Counted from the first letter of the stretch, positions 40,229-49,188 are shown. The stretch is DNA of 64,000 bases from Christensenella minuta (GCF_003628755.1 NZ_CP029256.1:1569585-1633584), one strand, 5' to 3'. The notes: generated from the sequence alone by a model not told the origin. Numbers and translations are program-made.

Positions 40229-42598
40229 TCACCTCAGCGTTACCACCGTGACGCCGATTCCGCCCTCGCCGTATTCTCCCAGCCGCTGCTTTGCAACATG
40301 AGGATGCGTGCGCAAATACTGCTGGACGCCGTTTCGTAGCGTACCCGTTCCCCGTCCGTGCACGATGCGCACCTCGGCATATCCCGCAAGGAACGCGTCG
40401 TCGAGATATTTATCCAGCACGATCAACGCGTCGTCCACTGCCTGTCCGTGCAGGTCAAGCTCCATCGGTACTGCCTTGCCGCGGTTCAAGGTAATATGCG
40501 GCACGTTCTCCCGGGCGCGCTTTGCTTCCGGTTCCTTTCCTGCCGCAAGCTCCGTATAATGCAGTTCCACCGTCATGATGCCTGCCTTGAGGCGCACCAT
40601 TCCTTTCCCGTTCGGCGGCTCCTGGACTGTCGCGGGCGCGTCCATGGAAACGATCGTCACCGTATCGCCCGCATGGATATCTTCGGGCCGTAATGTTTTA
40701 ACCTTCTTTTGCAGCTTCTTATGTTTTTCAATAGATTGCTTTTTATGGTCGAGCTTTTCGCGTACCTTCTGGACTGTTTTCGTCCGCTGCGACTCGTCTT
40801 GTTTTTTCAGCTTCCGCGTCTCCTTGATGACCTCTTCCGCCGTGTCTTTCGCACCGCTTATGATCTCGAGCGCTTTTTCATTTGCCTGTTCCAGCATTTT
40901 TTTACGCTTTTCGTTCAGACGCTGTGCTTCTTCCTCGGCACGGCGGCGCTGCTTTTTCGCTTCCTCGAGCGCCTGGTAGGCCTGATTCATCATCCGGTCT
41001 GCGCGTGACTGCGCCTTCTCTGCATTTTCGATCAGGCGGCTGTATTCCACATGCTCTTCGTCCATATACTGCCGCGCGCTTTGCAGGACATGCTTTGGAA
41101 GCCCCAGCTTCTGTGAAATAGACAATGCGTTGGAACGCCCGGCCACACCCATCAGCAGACGATAGGTCGGCGTAAGGGTGGCCGCGTCAAATTCCATACT
41201 GGCGTTTTCAAAACCCTCGCGCTCCCCGGCGAACACCTTCAGTTCGCCGATATGCGTCGTCGCGATTACAGTGCATCCCTTGCTGTCGAGTTCCGCAAGG
41301 ATGGCCTGTGCAAGCGCGCTTCCCTCCTGCGGATCCGTGCCCGCGCCAAGCTCGTCCAGAAGCACAAGGGAATCCCCGTGCGCATGCTTCAAGGCAAAAA
41401 TGATACTTTTCATATGCGCGGAGAAGGTCGAGAGCGATTGTTCAATGCTTTGCTCGTCCCCAATATCCGCAAAAATCCCATCGAAGACCGGCATCCGCAC
41501 CGGCGGCTTTGCCGGCAGGAAGAAGCCGGACTGCGCCATTGCCGCAAACAGGCCGACAAGCTTCAGCGTAACCGTTTTCCCCCCCGTATTTGGACCGGTG
41601 ACCACCAGTGCATGCACCCCGTTTTTCATATGCAGGGAAACAGGGACCACTTTTTTCGGATCAATCAGCGGGTGCCGTCCTTCGCTTAACTCAAGCGTTC
41701 CCTTTTCCGTAAATGTGACGGGGACCGCTTTCATTTCAAGCCCAAGCGCCGCTTTGGCAAAGAGCACGTCAAGCTCCGTCAGTATTTCAATATCCTCCCG
41801 CAGCTCCTTTTGGTATGGATACAGCATAGATGTGAGTTCCGCAAGGATACGCGAGACCTCGCGGGCTTCTTCGCCCTCCAGTTCGCGGATACGGTTGTTC
41901 GATTCGACGACGCATGCCGGCTCCACAAAGAGCGTTGCGCCTGACGCGCTTTTCTCATGGACAATGCCGGGGACGCTGCCCTTATATTCCGCTTTTACGG
42001 GCACCACAAACCGCCCGTTCCTTTGCGTGACGATCGTATCCTGCAAATATTTGGACTCGCTCTGCGAGCGGATCATCGATTGCAGCTTTTCACGGATCGA
42101 TTCGTTCTCCTTGCGCATCGCCCGGCGGATGCGGGCAAGCTCCGGCGAAGCGTCGTCCGCGACTTCATCCTCCGACAAGATACAGTCCGATATCCGCTTT
42201 AAGGCCACGCCGTCATAGGTAAGGGCGCGCGCCATTTCGGGAATCAGCTTTGCATTTTCATCCTTGGCGGGCTTCGCAAGGGGACCGGCTGTTTTAGCGG
42301 CGCGGAACACCCCCGCCACGCGCAGCAGCTCGCCGCACGAAAGGGACGCCCCCGTTTTCAGCCGTTTGAGCTCCGCCTCGATATTCGAGAAGGCGCGAAC
42401 GGGATAGCCCGGGCGCTTGTTGAGCAGCGTTTCCGCTTCCATGGTCTTTTCCATGGAGAGCCTGGCCGCCTCCCGCGTGCATTCCGGCAAAACCTTTTTT
42501 GCCGCTTCCGTTCCCGGCGCGGATACCGTCTTTTCCGCAAGGCGTTCCAGTATCCGATCAAATTCCAACGATTTCGGTAAGTTCATTTCATTTGCCAT
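40229..42598 (-). CDS. mutS2: Endonuclease MutS2
   Basis: 789 residues. The core and clamp region is followed by the ATPase with Walker A GPNTGGKTVTLK and Walker B LVLLDELGAGTDPQEGS. A long Lys/Glu/Arg-rich coiled coil spans about 510-620, and a C-terminal Smr nuclease domain ends the protein (LDLHGQAVDDAL and IVHGRGTGTLR). MutS2 lacks the mismatch-recognition domain and acts on recombination intermediates and on collided ribosomes in Bacillus. There is no ribosome site; an extended -10 lies 9 bases before the ATG, so the mRNA may be nearly leaderless. An alternative ATG is four codons downstream. Confidence 0.96.
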   Translation of the reverse strand: MANEMNLPKSLEFDRILERLAEKTVSAPGTEAAKKVLPECTREAARLSMEKTMEAETLLNKRPGYPVRAFSNIEAELKRLKTGASLSCGELLRVAGVFRAAKTAGPLAKPAKDENAKLIPEMARALTYDGVALKRISDCILSEDEVADDASPELARIRRAMRKENESIREKLQSMIRSQSESKYLQDTIVTQRNGRFVVPVKAEYKGSVPGIVHEKSASGATLFVEPACVVESNNRIRELEGEEAREVSRILAELTSMLYPYQKELREDIEILTELDVLFAKAALGLEMKAVPVTFTEKGTLELSEGRHPLIDPKKVVPVSLHMKNGVHALVVTGPNTGGKTVTLKLVGLFAAMAQSGFFLPAKPPVRMPVFDGIFADIGDEQSIEQSLSTFSAHMKSIIFALKHAHGDSLVLLDELGAGTDPQEGSALAQAILAELDSKGCTVIATTHIGELKVFAGEREGFENASMEFDAATLTPTYRLLMGVAGRSNALSISQKLGLPKHVLQSARQYMDEEHVEYSRLIENAEKAQSRADRMMNQAYQALEEAKKQRRRAEEEAQRLNEKRKKMLEQANEKALEIISGAKDTAEEVIKETRKLKKQDESQRTKTVQKVREKLDHKKQSIEKHKKLQKKVKTLRPEDIHAGDTVTIVSMDAPATVQEPPNGKGMVRLKAGIMTVELHYTELAAGKEPEAKRARENVPHITLNRGKAVPMELDLHGQAVDDALIVLDKYLDDAFLAGYAEVRIVHGRGTGTLRNGVQQYLRTHPHVAKQRLGEYGEGGIGVTVVTLR

Positions 42599-42607
42599 AA
42601 CAGAGAT

Positions 42608-42616
42608 ATTATATCA
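42608..42616 (-). promoter_or_regulatory. Extended -10 promoter abutting mutS2
   Basis: Minus-strand TGATATAAT is followed by ATCTCTGTT and then the ATG, so the predicted transcript has about 3 nt before the start codon. Confidence 0.5.
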
Positions 42617-42638
42617 CACTTTTCCTTTTGAAAGCACA

Positions 42639-42667
42639 AAAAAGCGGGAACACTCCGCTCCCGCTTA
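42639..42667 (-). terminator. Intrinsic terminator of zapA
   Basis: Minus strand: AAGCGGGA/TCCCGCTT stem followed by TTTT. Confidence 0.85.
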
Positions 42668-42675
42668 AAGTCCGT

Positions 42676-42990
42676 TTACCGTTTGTTGAATGGAGTAGTA
42701 CGGTTTGTTGTCCCCGCGCCCTTTTCAAGCCTCTCGACCTCTTTTTGCGTCCGCTCGAGCTCCTTTTTCGCCGCCGCGAGTTCGTCGCTTGTTTTCATAT
42801 ACTCGTCCGCGATATTAAGGGAGGTAAGCATTGCAAGCTGAATATTATTGAGGTCGGGGTTGGCCTTTTTGAGCTCAGTCAGCTTCTTATTGACATGAAG
42901 CGCAACCCGGTGGATATATTCCGCACTGTCCGTCCCGCAAATGGTGTATTCTTTGCCACCAATACTGACGACTGTTTTTGTTTTTTCCAT
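42676..42990 (-). CDS. zapA: Cell division protein ZapA
   Basis: 104 residues. The start KTVVSIGGKEYTI and the YIHRVALHVNKKLTEL helix match the ZapA head. A C-terminal coiled coil of about 45 residues (AAAKKELERTQKEVERLEKG) follows, at the usual length for the family. ZapA bundles FtsZ filaments at the division ring in the cytoplasm. It has its own promoter, a structured leader and a terminator, directly upstream of mutS2, a common pairing in Firmicutes. Confidence 0.93.
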   Translation of the reverse strand: MEKTKTVVSIGGKEYTICGTDSAEYIHRVALHVNKKLTELKKANPDLNNIQLAMLTSLNIADEYMKTSDELAAAKKELERTQKEVERLEKGAGTTNRTTPFNKR

Positions 42991-43160
42991 GCCCTGCCCC
43001 CTTAACGTAATGCGCCCTGCGGCGCTTCGGGATTATCACAATAGCGCCCCGCCTTCGGCAAAATGCGCTTCCGGCGGAAAAACCGCTGATCCACCGTGGC
43101 CTGCCCAATCTCACCGGGTCTCCCATTACCTTCCCGGCAATCTTCTCTCCGGAGAGATAT
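42991..43160 (-). other. Hairpin-rich leader of zapA
   Basis: About 170 nt between the predicted start of transcription and zapA. Visible stems: CTCTCCGGAGAG, CCGGG/CCCGG around 14 nt, GCGG-TTTTT-CCGC, AGCGC/GCGCT enclosing GCC-GAA-GGC, and GCGCC/GGCGC. It matches no RNA class I recognise. Confidence 0.35.
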
Positions 43161-43166
43161 ATTATA

Positions 43167-43195
43167 ATTATACAACATGCCCTGTTTTTGCACAA
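43167..43195 (-). promoter_or_regulatory. Predicted promoter of zapA
   Basis: TTGTGC (43195-43190), 17 bp, TATAAT (43172-43167), directly after the pheT stop. Confidence 0.65.
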
Positions 43196-43201
43196 GCCGC
43201 A

Positions 43202-45574
43202 TTATTGGCGAAGCTGCGCGCCAAAATCCTTCTCCAGCACTTTCAGTATCTTTTTCATGACCGCATCCACTTCCTCGTCGCGCATCGTTCCCTCCGGGCT
43301 GCGCATCGTAATGGCATAGGCTACGCTCTTTTTGCCCGCACCGGTCTGCGCTCCGCTGAACACATCGAACAGCTCTACCTTTTCCACACGCTTGCCGCCC
43401 GCTTCCTTCATCGCCGCCATAAGGTCGCCCGCGCCGATATCCGTATCCACGATGACGGCAAGGTCGCGCGTTGCCGCCGGGAATTTGGGCAGCGCTTTGA
43501 ATTTCGTTTCCGGCTTTGCCAGCGCATACAGTTTTTCCAGATCGACCTGCGCAATCACCGCGCGTTCCGGCATGCCGAACACCTTCATGGTATCCGGATG
43601 CACGCTGCCCATCACGCCGATTTTTTCTGCCCCCACAAAAATATCGGCCGAGATGCCCGGGTGCAGCCATGGTTCGTCCGCCCGCCCACAGCGGATCTCC
43701 GCACCCGCCGTTAATCTTACGATATTTTCGAGGATGCCCTTCATGTCAAAGAAATCCTTGCTTCCCGTCTGTGCCAGCACGATCATCGGCACTTCGTGCG
43801 GAAGCGGCTCCCCTTCCTGCGGGAAATAACCGCGCGATACCTCGAAGAGCTGCACGTTTTCGTTCTTCCGGTTCTGGTTCAGTGCTACGGCCGAGAGCAT
43901 GTGCGGCACAAGCGTGGTGCGCATAAGCGAGGAATCGTCCCCCAGCGGATTGATAATCTTTACGCTTTCCGGCACATCTGCGCCGATCTTTGCATAATCC
44001 TGCGGGCCGGTGAACGAATAGGTCACACATTCAAGGAAGCCCATGTCCTTCAGGTAGTCCTTCAGGACATCTGTCTTTGCCTCGAACTCCGATACTCTCC
44101 CGCGGCGCAGGCTGGTCAGCGCATCTGTCTCCGGGATATTGTCGTAGCCGTAAATGCGCGCCACCTCTTCGGCAATATCGGCCGTACCATAGATATCGCT
44201 GCGGAACGCGGGAATGGTGCATACCAGCTCGTCGCCAATGATGCCCGTCTGGATAAACACGCGGTTCAAGTACTGCTGCATTTCCTTTGCCGGAATATCC
44301 GTTCCAAGCTTTGCATTGATACGCGCCGCGTTGACCTTGATTACCTTCTGCTTGAGGTCCTCATTCAGCACGTCGATCATGCCGTTTGCCACTTTGCCCG
44401 CCCCAAGCTCACTTACAAGCGTGAGCGCACGCTGCATGGCAAACATCGTCGTGACCGCATCCACTCCCTTGGAAAAGCGCATGGAGCTTTCCGTAGAAAG
44501 GCCCAGGCCGCGCGAGGTCTGGCGGATATTTCCATACATGAATTTGGCGGATTCAAATACGACCGTTTTCGTCTCGTCCGTAATTTCCGAATCGAGGCCG
44601 CCCATCACGCCCGCAACGCCGATCGGTCCTTCCTGATCGCAAATGAGCAGCATATTTTCCGTAAAGGTGCGCTCTTTATCGTCGAGCGTCTTCATTTTTT
44701 CGCCATTCTCCGCACGGCGGACGATGATCTCGCCGCCGCGGATTTTGGAGGCGTCGAACGCGTGCATCGGTTGTCCCGTTTCGAGCATGACAAAGTTTGT
44801 GATATCCACGATATTGTTGATCGGACGTATGCCCGCTTCGCGCAGGCGCAGCTTGATCCACTCGGGGGAAGGTTCGATCTTAACGTCCGTTACTGCCGCC
44901 GCAATGTAGCGCGTACACAGGTCCGGCGCCTTGATCTTGACACTGACCAGTTCCTCTGTTTTGGTTTCGTGTTCTTCGTATTTCACTTCCGGCAGGCGGA
45001 ACGCCACCTGGTCGGCGGCGGACGCCTCGCGCGCCGTGCCGATCATCGAAAGGCAGTCGGGCCGGTTCGCGCCGACTTCAAAATCAATGACCGTCCCCGA
45101 TAGGTGCAGCAGCTCGCGGATATCCATCCCCACCGCCGGCTCTCCTGCGAGGATCATGATACCGTTCACGCCTGCGCCCGGGTAGTCCTCTTCCTTTAAA
45201 TTCAACTCCCCGCCCGAACACAGCATCCCAAACGATTCCACGCCCCGCAGCCTGCCCTTCTTGATCGGCCCCGCGGGAAGCATGGCCGGCGCTTTTGCAA
45301 CCGGGACGCAGGCGCCTTCGAACACATTATCCGCGCCCGTAACGATTTGCAGGAGATCTTCGTCTCCCACGTCGATCATGCAAATCTGTAGCTTATCCGC
45401 ATCCGGGTGCTTGGTGATCTTTTCGATCCTGCCAACTACCACGTTCCGGATATTCCCGCCAAGCTCGACAACCTCTTCCACGCCGTTTCCGGTCATAACC
45501 ATTTTATCCGCCAATGTATACGGGTCTGATTTTACGTCTGCGTAATCGCAGATCCATCTATATGGTGCTAACAT
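43202..45574 (-). CDS. pheT: Phenylalanine-tRNA ligase beta subunit
   Basis: 790 residues from ATG 45574 (MLAPYRWICDY; the frame extends 18 codons further without a good site). The N-terminal tRNA-binding EMAP-like domain (VGRIEKITKHPDADKLQICMIDVG) is followed by the B3/B4 editing domain (VGANRPDCLSMIGTAREASA), B5, the catalytic-like core and the C-terminal anticodon-binding FDX-ACB domain (PKFPAATRDLAVIVD). It forms the alpha2beta2 enzyme with PheS, encoded 79 bp upstream. No T-box leader is seen ahead of the operon. Confidence 0.97.
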   Translation of the reverse strand: MLAPYRWICDYADVKSDPYTLADKMVMTGNGVEEVVELGGNIRNVVVGRIEKITKHPDADKLQICMIDVGDEDLLQIVTGADNVFEGACVPVAKAPAMLPAGPIKKGRLRGVESFGMLCSGGELNLKEEDYPGAGVNGIMILAGEPAVGMDIRELLHLSGTVIDFEVGANRPDCLSMIGTAREASAADQVAFRLPEVKYEEHETKTEELVSVKIKAPDLCTRYIAAAVTDVKIEPSPEWIKLRLREAGIRPINNIVDITNFVMLETGQPMHAFDASKIRGGEIIVRRAENGEKMKTLDDKERTFTENMLLICDQEGPIGVAGVMGGLDSEITDETKTVVFESAKFMYGNIRQTSRGLGLSTESSMRFSKGVDAVTTMFAMQRALTLVSELGAGKVANGMIDVLNEDLKQKVIKVNAARINAKLGTDIPAKEMQQYLNRVFIQTGIIGDELVCTIPAFRSDIYGTADIAEEVARIYGYDNIPETDALTSLRRGRVSEFEAKTDVLKDYLKDMGFLECVTYSFTGPQDYAKIGADVPESVKIINPLGDDSSLMRTTLVPHMLSAVALNQNRKNENVQLFEVSRGYFPQEGEPLPHEVPMIVLAQTGSKDFFDMKGILENIVRLTAGAEIRCGRADEPWLHPGISADIFVGAEKIGVMGSVHPDTMKVFGMPERAVIAQVDLEKLYALAKPETKFKALPKFPAATRDLAVIVDTDIGAGDLMAAMKEAGGKRVEKVELFDVFSGAQTGAGKKSVAYAITMRSPEGTMRDEEVDAVMKKILKVLEKDFGAQLRQ

Positions 45575-45653
45575 ATACCTAATCCTCTTTCTATGGGTCT
45601 CGATACGGAAGCAGTCCGTGCGTTCCATATCGTCTCAAATCGATTCCCTACAC

Positions 45654-46670
45654 TTAAACAAACTGCCCTAAAAACCGCGCGTCATTTTCGTACAACAGGC
45701 GGATATCCGTAATGCCATACTTTGTATTTGCCAGGCGGTCAATCCCGAGCCCAAAGGCAAATCCCGAATATTCATTTGCATCGAGGCCGCAGTTTTCAAG
45801 GACGACCGGATTCACAAGCCCGCATCCCAGAACCTCGATCATTCCCGCGCCCTTGCACGCGCCGCAGCCCTTGCCGCCGCACACCGTACACGTTACGTCC
45901 ACCTCTGCGGACGGCTCGGTGAAGGGGAAAAAGCCGGGCCGGAATTTTGTCTTCACATGCTCGCCATAGAAATTGCGGATAAATGTGTTGATCGTCCCCT
46001 TAAGATCGGAAAAACGGATATTTTTATCTACAACGAGCCCTTCCATCTGCATAAAAACAGGCGAGTGCGTCGCATCTACATCGTCCGTCCGGAATACGCG
46101 GCCTGGGCACACCATGCGGATCGGCGGCTTTTGAGAAAGCATCGTGCGTACCTGTACCGGGGAAGTGTGCGTTCGCAGCACCACGTCCTCACTGACATAA
46201 AACGTATCCTGCATATCGCGGGCAGGATGGTTTTTGGGGATATTCAGCAGCTCGAAATTATATTCGTCAAGCTCTACCTCCGGTCCCTCGTTTACGTCAA
46301 AGCCCATACTGAGGAAGATATCCCGCACCTCGCGGTACACCTGCGTCAGCGGATGAAGAGCGCCAAGCGCCTGCTTTCTGCCGGGCAGCGTAATATCCAC
46401 ACGCTCCGCCGCCAGCTTTTCCGCGCTCTCTTCTTTAGAAATTTTCTCCATTGCCTGCGCCAGCGATTCTTCTACGGCCTTCCTTGCCACGTTGACCGCC
46501 TGCCCGAACGCCGGACGCTCTTCCTTTGGGAGCGTGCCCATTTGCTTCATCAGCATCGTGATCTCGCCTTTTTTACCGAGATACTTCACGCGAATGCCGT
46601 CAAGCTGTGCGCTCGACTGCGCCGAAGCCGTCTCGTCCTGCGCTTTTGCTACGATTTGCTCACATTCCAT
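45654..46670 (-). CDS. pheS: Phenylalanine-tRNA ligase alpha subunit
   Basis: 338 residues. An N-terminal coiled-coil arm of ~90 residues contacts tRNA. Class II motifs follow: HPARDMQDTFYV (motif 1 region), VRTMLSQKPPIRMVCPGRVFRTDDVDATHSP (motif 2) and SGFAFGLGIDRLANTKYG (motif 3). A CTVCGGKGCGACKGAG segment is a Cys-rich insertion known in many Firmicute PheS proteins. It lies 44 bp after the SpoU methyltransferase gene. Confidence 0.97.
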   Translation of the reverse strand: MECEQIVAKAQDETASAQSSAQLDGIRVKYLGKKGEITMLMKQMGTLPKEERPAFGQAVNVARKAVEESLAQAMEKISKEESAEKLAAERVDITLPGRKQALGALHPLTQVYREVRDIFLSMGFDVNEGPEVELDEYNFELLNIPKNHPARDMQDTFYVSEDVVLRTHTSPVQVRTMLSQKPPIRMVCPGRVFRTDDVDATHSPVFMQMEGLVVDKNIRFSDLKGTINTFIRNFYGEHVKTKFRPGFFPFTEPSAEVDVTCTVCGGKGCGACKGAGMIEVLGCGLVNPVVLENCGLDANEYSGFAFGLGIDRLANTKYGITDIRLLYENDARFLGQFV

Positions 46671-46714
46671 GTTTGTTTCCTCTCAAATTCAGAATACTAT
46701 ATAAATTGAATGAT

Positions 46715-47479
46715 TTATCCTTTCAGTGCACGACGCACGTCATACATCATTATACCTGCCGCGACGCTTGCGTTCAAGCTTTCCGCCTGACCGTAAATGC
46801 GGATTTTGTAGAGTACGTCGCTTAAAACGGCCACCTCGTCCGATATCCCGCGCGCTTCATTGCCCACGACCACGCAGGCCGCCGTAATATCTTTGGGAAG
46901 CGCATCACCGCCCTGGAGCGAACCCGAGACGACCAGGACCCCCTCGTCTTTGAGCTCCGCGAGACGCTTTTTCAGGCCGCAAACTTCGATGGGCACATGA
47001 AAGGTGCTGCCCATGGCCGCACGCTGCGCCTTGGGGCCATAGAAATCCGCGCTGGTTTCCGAGATGAATACACCGTCCGCGCCCGCCGCATCCGCTGTGC
47101 GGATAATCGTACCCAGATTTTTAGGGTCGTTCACATCGTCCATCGCCACATAGAACTTTCCACTGAAATCGGGCAGGTTCTCCTGCTTTTTGAGGCAGGC
47201 AAGCTCTTTCGGCGGCGATTTTGTATCCGCAATTTGCTGTACTATTTCATATGGTACAGCTATTATTTTGGCATTATGCTGCTTCGCAAACCGCATAACA
47301 GCGCTGTTTTTATCCGAACTGACGATGCACTCGATCTCCTGTCCGGAGGAAATCGCCTCTTCGATGGTTTTCATGCCTTCGACGATATACAACCCCTGCT
47401 CATCCCGCGATTTTTTGCGTTTCAGGGACTTCAGCATCTTGACGTACTCATTGGAATGGCTCGTAATCTCTTTCACCAC
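46715..47479 (-). CDS. TrmH/SpoU-family RNA 2'-O-methyltransferase
   Basis: 254 residues after GGAGG. An N-terminal substrate-binding domain (EYVKMLKSLKRKKSRDEQGLYIVEG) is followed by a SPOUT knot domain with DDVNDPKNLGTIIRTADAAG, VVGNEARGIS and IRIYGQAESLNASVAAGI, the three SpoU motifs. It methylates a ribose in tRNA or 23S rRNA using SAM; the exact site is unknown. Genes of this type often precede pheST in Firmicutes, as here. Confidence 0.93.
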   Translation of the reverse strand: MVKEITSHSNEYVKMLKSLKRKKSRDEQGLYIVEGMKTIEEAISSGQEIECIVSSDKNSAVMRFAKQHNAKIIAVPYEIVQQIADTKSPPKELACLKKQENLPDFSGKFYVAMDDVNDPKNLGTIIRTADAAGADGVFISETSADFYGPKAQRAAMGSTFHVPIEVCGLKKRLAELKDEGVLVVSGSLQGGDALPKDITAACVVVGNEARGISDEVAVLSDVLYKIRIYGQAESLNASVAAGIMMYDVRRALKG

Positions 47480-47590
47480 GCATTTCCTCCTGTTCCGAAA
47501 TCAAATCCCATTAAAAGCCGCGCCCCACGACGGCAAGTCCCCGGCCGTGGGCCAGCACGGCAGCGGGCGCCGCTATAATCGCGCGGTAAT

Positions 47591-47624
47591 AAAAGGGGGG
47601 ATAGTACTTTAGCTTACTATCCCC
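47591..47624 (-). terminator. Intrinsic terminator of the infC-rpmI-rplT operon
   Basis: Minus strand: GGGGATAGTA/TACTATCCCC stem, then CCTTTTATT. Confidence 0.85.
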
Positions 47625-47641
47625 ATAACGCGCCTCTTTGT

Positions 47642-48001
47642 TTACGCCTGCACTTTTTTCTTTGCCGTTTCAGCAAGCTGCTTAAATGCAGGTTTGTCGT
47701 TGACAGCCATATCAGCCAGTACTTTTCTATTGAGATCGATCCCGTTTTGTCTGAGACCGTTCATAAACTGGGAATAGCTGATTCCGTTCTGCCGTGCTTC
47801 CGCATTGATCCGCACGATCCACAGCCGGCGCATGTCCCGCTTTTTGAGCTTGCGGCCGGTGTACGCATAGTGCATGGATTTCATAACCTGCTGTTTTGCG
47901 GATTTATATTGTTTGGATTTTGCTCCAAAATAACCTTTTGCGAGTTTAAATACTTTTCTGCGCTTTTTATGTGAGCTTACTGCCCTTTTTACTCTTGCCA
48001 T
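47642..48001 (-). CDS. rplT: Ribosomal protein L20
   Basis: 119 residues, the standard length. It starts [26 protein letters not shown] and carries [26 protein letters not shown], both conserved L20 blocks. It binds 23S rRNA early in 50S assembly and represses its own operon in Bacillus by acting on the leader. It is the last gene of infC-rpmI-rplT. Confidence 0.98.
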   Translation of the reverse strand: MARVKRAVSSHKKRRKVFKLAKGYFGAKSKQYKSAKQQVMKSMHYAYTGRKLKKRDMRRLWIVRINAEARQNGISYSQFMNGLRQNGIDLNRKVLADMAVNDKPAFKQLAETAKKKVQA

Positions 48002-48028
48002 TTCTAAAACCTCCTCGTTTCTTTCCGA

Positions 48029-48226
48029 TTACTTATACGGGATCAGAACTCTTACGTTCTTCTGCTCTGCCGTGCTGATATAAGTACCCTTGCGGAGATT
48101 TCTCTTCCTCTTGGAGGATTTCTTATTCAATATGTGGCTTTTGTACGCTTTGGCTCTCTTAACTTTTCCCGATTTTGTGAGGCTGAATCTTTTTGCCGCG
48201 CCTCTGTGTGTCTTCATCTTAGGCAT
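48029..48226 (-). CDS. rpmI: Ribosomal protein L35
   Basis: 65 residues with the family pattern [13 protein letters not shown]...[18 protein letters not shown]...RNLRKGTY. A small basic 50S protein, in the conserved position between infC and rplT, 27 bp upstream of rplT. Confidence 0.98.
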   Translation of the reverse strand: MPKMKTHRGAAKRFSLTKSGKVKRAKAYKSHILNKKSSKRKRNLRKGTYISTAEQKNVRVLIPYK

Positions 48227-48271
48227 CTTGACGCCCTCCTTCTGTATAGAAACTTTTCGTTTGGCACTTTA

Positions 48272-48784
48272 TTACTGCGCTTTTGGGGACAGGATCATAA
48301 ACATACTCCGTCCTTCCATCTTCGCATTCTTTTCGACCGTGGCAACATCGCCGAGCATTTCAAGGAATAATGCCATCACCTGACGTCCCTGGTCCGTATG
48401 GGAAAGCTGACGGCCACGGAAACGGATGGAGATTTTTACTTTATCTCCCGCTTCCAAAAACTTTTTGACATTCTTGGCTTTGACTTCCATATCATGCTTG
48501 TCGATCGTGGCGGAAAGGCGCATTTCCTTTAAGGTGATAACCTTCTGGTTTTTCTTCGCTTCCTTCTGCCGTTTATTCTGTTCAAAGCGGTATTTGCCGT
48601 AATCCATGAGCTTGCACACGGGCGGCTTTGCCTTGGGCGAAATGTTGACAAGGTCAAGATCGGCCTCATCCGCCAGCTTCTGTGCTTCCCTCGAAGACAT
48701 CACGCCAAGCTGGCTTCCATCTTCGGCAACTAACCTTACTTCCGGTTCTCTAATCTGCTCGTTGATGAGCGGTTCGTTTGCGAT
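48272..48784 (-). CDS. infC: Translation initiation factor IF-3 with an AUC start codon
   Basis: The conserved N-terminal domain (INEQIREPEVRLVAEDGSQLG) begins only three to four codons after an ATC at 48784, which lies eight bases downstream of a perfect AGGAGG. An in-frame TAG lies five codons upstream of this ATC, and the first ATG in frame (48703) would cut off about 27 residues of the N-domain. I therefore set the start at ATC, giving 170 residues, the normal IF-3 length. Non-AUG starts (AUU, AUC, AUA) are known for infC and let IF-3 repress its own translation. The linker and C-domain (KAKNVKKFLEAGDKVKISIRFRGR region) are intact. Confidence 0.93.
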   Translation of the reverse strand: MANEPLINEQIREPEVRLVAEDGSQLGVMSSREAQKLADEADLDLVNISPKAKPPVCKLMDYGKYRFEQNKRQKEAKKNQKVITLKEMRLSATIDKHDMEVKAKNVKKFLEAGDKVKISIRFRGRQLSHTDQGRQVMALFLEMLGDVATVEKNAKMEGRSMFMILSPKAQ

Positions 48785-49112
48785 TGGTTTTCCCTCCTAT
48801 CGTCGCAACCCGCCTTACTGGCGTTTGCTCCTCTTCCCCACAAACCCCACAGCCCTGCATAGCTTCAGTCGGCCGACCGCACTTCGGTTTTGCCTGCGCT
48901 CTTGGAACTTCACCTATTCGTTCGGGTTTTGCAGGGGTCCTTTTTCCCGGCTTTGTACTCCGGCGCCCCATTTGTCTTCTTATCCGCCAGTAAAAAAGCG
49001 GGCAGCATACGCTACCCGCAAAAATACCAACAAATACGCTATTTGCTCGTTATTTGACCATGCACACCCTTGCGTGCAGGTGAGAAGCGGGCAGCTTCTG
49101 CTTTGTTTTAGC
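48785..49112 (-). ncRNA. infC operon leader with attenuator (L20-leader-like)
   Basis: On the minus strand the leader begins near 49112. It has an AGAAGC/GCTTCT hairpin containing GCTGCCCGC (near 49087-49095), a CACC/GGGTG hairpin, and then a terminator with GCGGGTAGC/GCTGCCCGC arms and T6 (48992-49019). The terminator's 3' arm GCTGCCCGC is an exact copy of the upstream segment, so the 5' arm can pair with either, which is antiterminator logic. About 200 nt follow before infC with no gene I accept. Confidence 0.75.
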
Positions 49113-49118
49113 TCTATT

Positions 49119-49148
49119 AATATACCACGCCTGTCCGTGCTGTGTCAA
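49119..49148 (-). promoter_or_regulatory. Promoter of the infC operon
   Basis: TTGACA (49148-49143), 18 bp, TATATT (49124-49119), in the gap downstream of thrS. Confidence 0.75.
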
Positions 49149-49188
49149 GCAATTTCTGGCAGTATGAACGGCTTTCCATGCCCGGCGG

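Noticed and set aside
41178-42218. Ser-rich plus-strand open frame of ~346 codons opposite mutS2
   Set aside because: Antisense shadow of MutS2 with strong Ser/Arg bias; no recognisable motifs.
46671-46714. T-box leader for the phenylalanine-tRNA ligase genes
   Set aside because: Only 44 bp separate pheS from the upstream gene; no T-box core is seen there or before the methyltransferase gene.
48750-48971. Possible 73-residue basic leader protein ahead of infC
   Set aside because: Overlaps the infC N-terminus in another frame, has only a weak ribosome site, and lies in an RNA leader.
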